64,000 nucleotides of DNA. Source: Aquibacillus rhizosphaerae (lineage in GTDB: Bacteria > Bacillota > Bacilli > Bacillales > Amphibacillaceae). The notes beneath the pieces are model-generated. The model did not search any database and had not been told where the DNA came from. It worked only from the letters and a program-made list of their open reading frames with translations. The translations under genes and the position numbers were made by a program. The DNA lies in the NCBI RefSeq assembly GCF_030282825.1, contig NZ_JASTZU010000027.1, forward strand, positions 1-64,000, in the 5' to 3' direction. This document shows positions 63,812 to 64,000 of this stretch, in pieces (position 1 is the first letter of the stretch; every line of letters starts with the position of its first letter).

Positions 63812-64000
63812 ATGATTAATCAAAAACGATACGGGTTGTCTTTAAGATTTTTTGTAATGATTGTTTTAGTATTCACGCTTGTTATGCCTACTAGTAAACT
63901 TTCAGCGGAAGAGCTCCAGGAAGACTTTTCATTAACGATTATGCACATGAATGATACACATGCACATGTGGAGCCATTACCAAAAATGTTAACAGCCATC
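63812..64000 (+). CDS. secreted 5'-nucleotidase/UshA-type phosphoesterase, 5' part
   Basis: First 63 residues only; the gene runs out of the window. An N-terminal signal sequence (YGLSLRFFVMIVLVFTLVMP, likely cleavage after KLSA) is followed by LTIMHMNDTHAHVEPLPKM. That is metallophosphoesterase motif I (D-x-H) of the UshA/5'-nucleotidase family. Such enzymes dephosphorylate nucleotides or UDP-sugars outside the cell and are often wall- or membrane-anchored in Gram-positives. GGGGAGGT lies 11 bp before the ATG. Confidence 0.85.
   Translation, partial: MINQKRYGLSLRFFVMIVLVFTLVMPTSKLSAEELQEDFSLTIMHMNDTHAHVEPLPKMLTAI

Overview
The window comes from the chromosome of a low-GC Gram-positive bacterium of the Bacillaceae. 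Strong AGGAGG-type ribosome binding sites, U-tailed intrinsic terminators, a 23S-5S-tRNA operon whose tRNA order follows the large Bacillus trnD-type cluster, xpaC-telA, a glpP/glpK/glpD glycerol system and a CcpA-type cre site all fit. A TRAP transporter and uronate genes suggest, without proof, an Oceanobacillus/Virgibacillus/Gracilibacillus-like genus. No species can be named from the sequence.

Layout. (1) 1-1650: 3' end of 23S rRNA, 5S rRNA and 14 tRNA genes ending in tRNA-Leu(CAA). (2) 1598-42816: a genomic island of about 41 kb inserted in that tRNA-Leu. The last 54-55 bp of the tRNA are repeated at 42763-42816 (35 bp identical), a tyrosine integrase sits just inside the left end, and the chromosomal terminator of the tRNA operon has been pushed to the far side of the island. 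(3) 42817-64000: ordinary chromosome: xpaC-telA, uronate catabolism (uxaC, 6-phosphogluconate dehydrogenase, a LarA-like protein, an SDR), glpP, a TRAP transporter plus GH31 glycosidase, glpK, glpD, a DUF1541 lipoprotein and the start of a secreted 5'-nucleotidase-type phosphoesterase, with several decayed genes between them.

The island reads as a plasmid-like integrative element loaded with defence genes. Its core is the integrase, a primase-helicase (17249-20344), Xre-type regulators and a ParM-like actin with a small partner (28927-30169). No conjugation or capsid genes are visible. The cargo includes an AIPR-like protein, a type I restriction-modification operon with a DUF262/DUF1524 nuclease embedded between hsdS and hsdR, AbiH, a proteasome-fold protein, PD-(D/E)XK-like and HEPN-like proteins, and a serine recombinase. 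At the right edge lies a divergent pair: a methyltransferase-fold protein and a protein ending in a diadenylate-cyclase (DisA_N/DAC) domain with the DGA and RH motifs intact. This pair is the best candidate in the window for an undescribed nucleotide-signalling defence system.

The second striking structure is at 6.6-12.0 kb. Ten copies of an intergenic element with a core like AACGGGTGC, several followed by a terminator hairpin, separate single small genes (tiny membrane proteins, a lipoprotein, an APH-like kinase, a VOC protein). An IS110-family element, with a likely bridge-RNA region, lies among them. The arrangement looks like a cassette array without a visible integron integrase.

In the flanking chromosome, a XylR/ROK-type operator upstream of uxaC lies next to the wreck of a ROK repressor gene. 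GlpP-type leader terminators occur at three places, one of them in front of the TRAP operon rather than glpF, and no glpF is seen.
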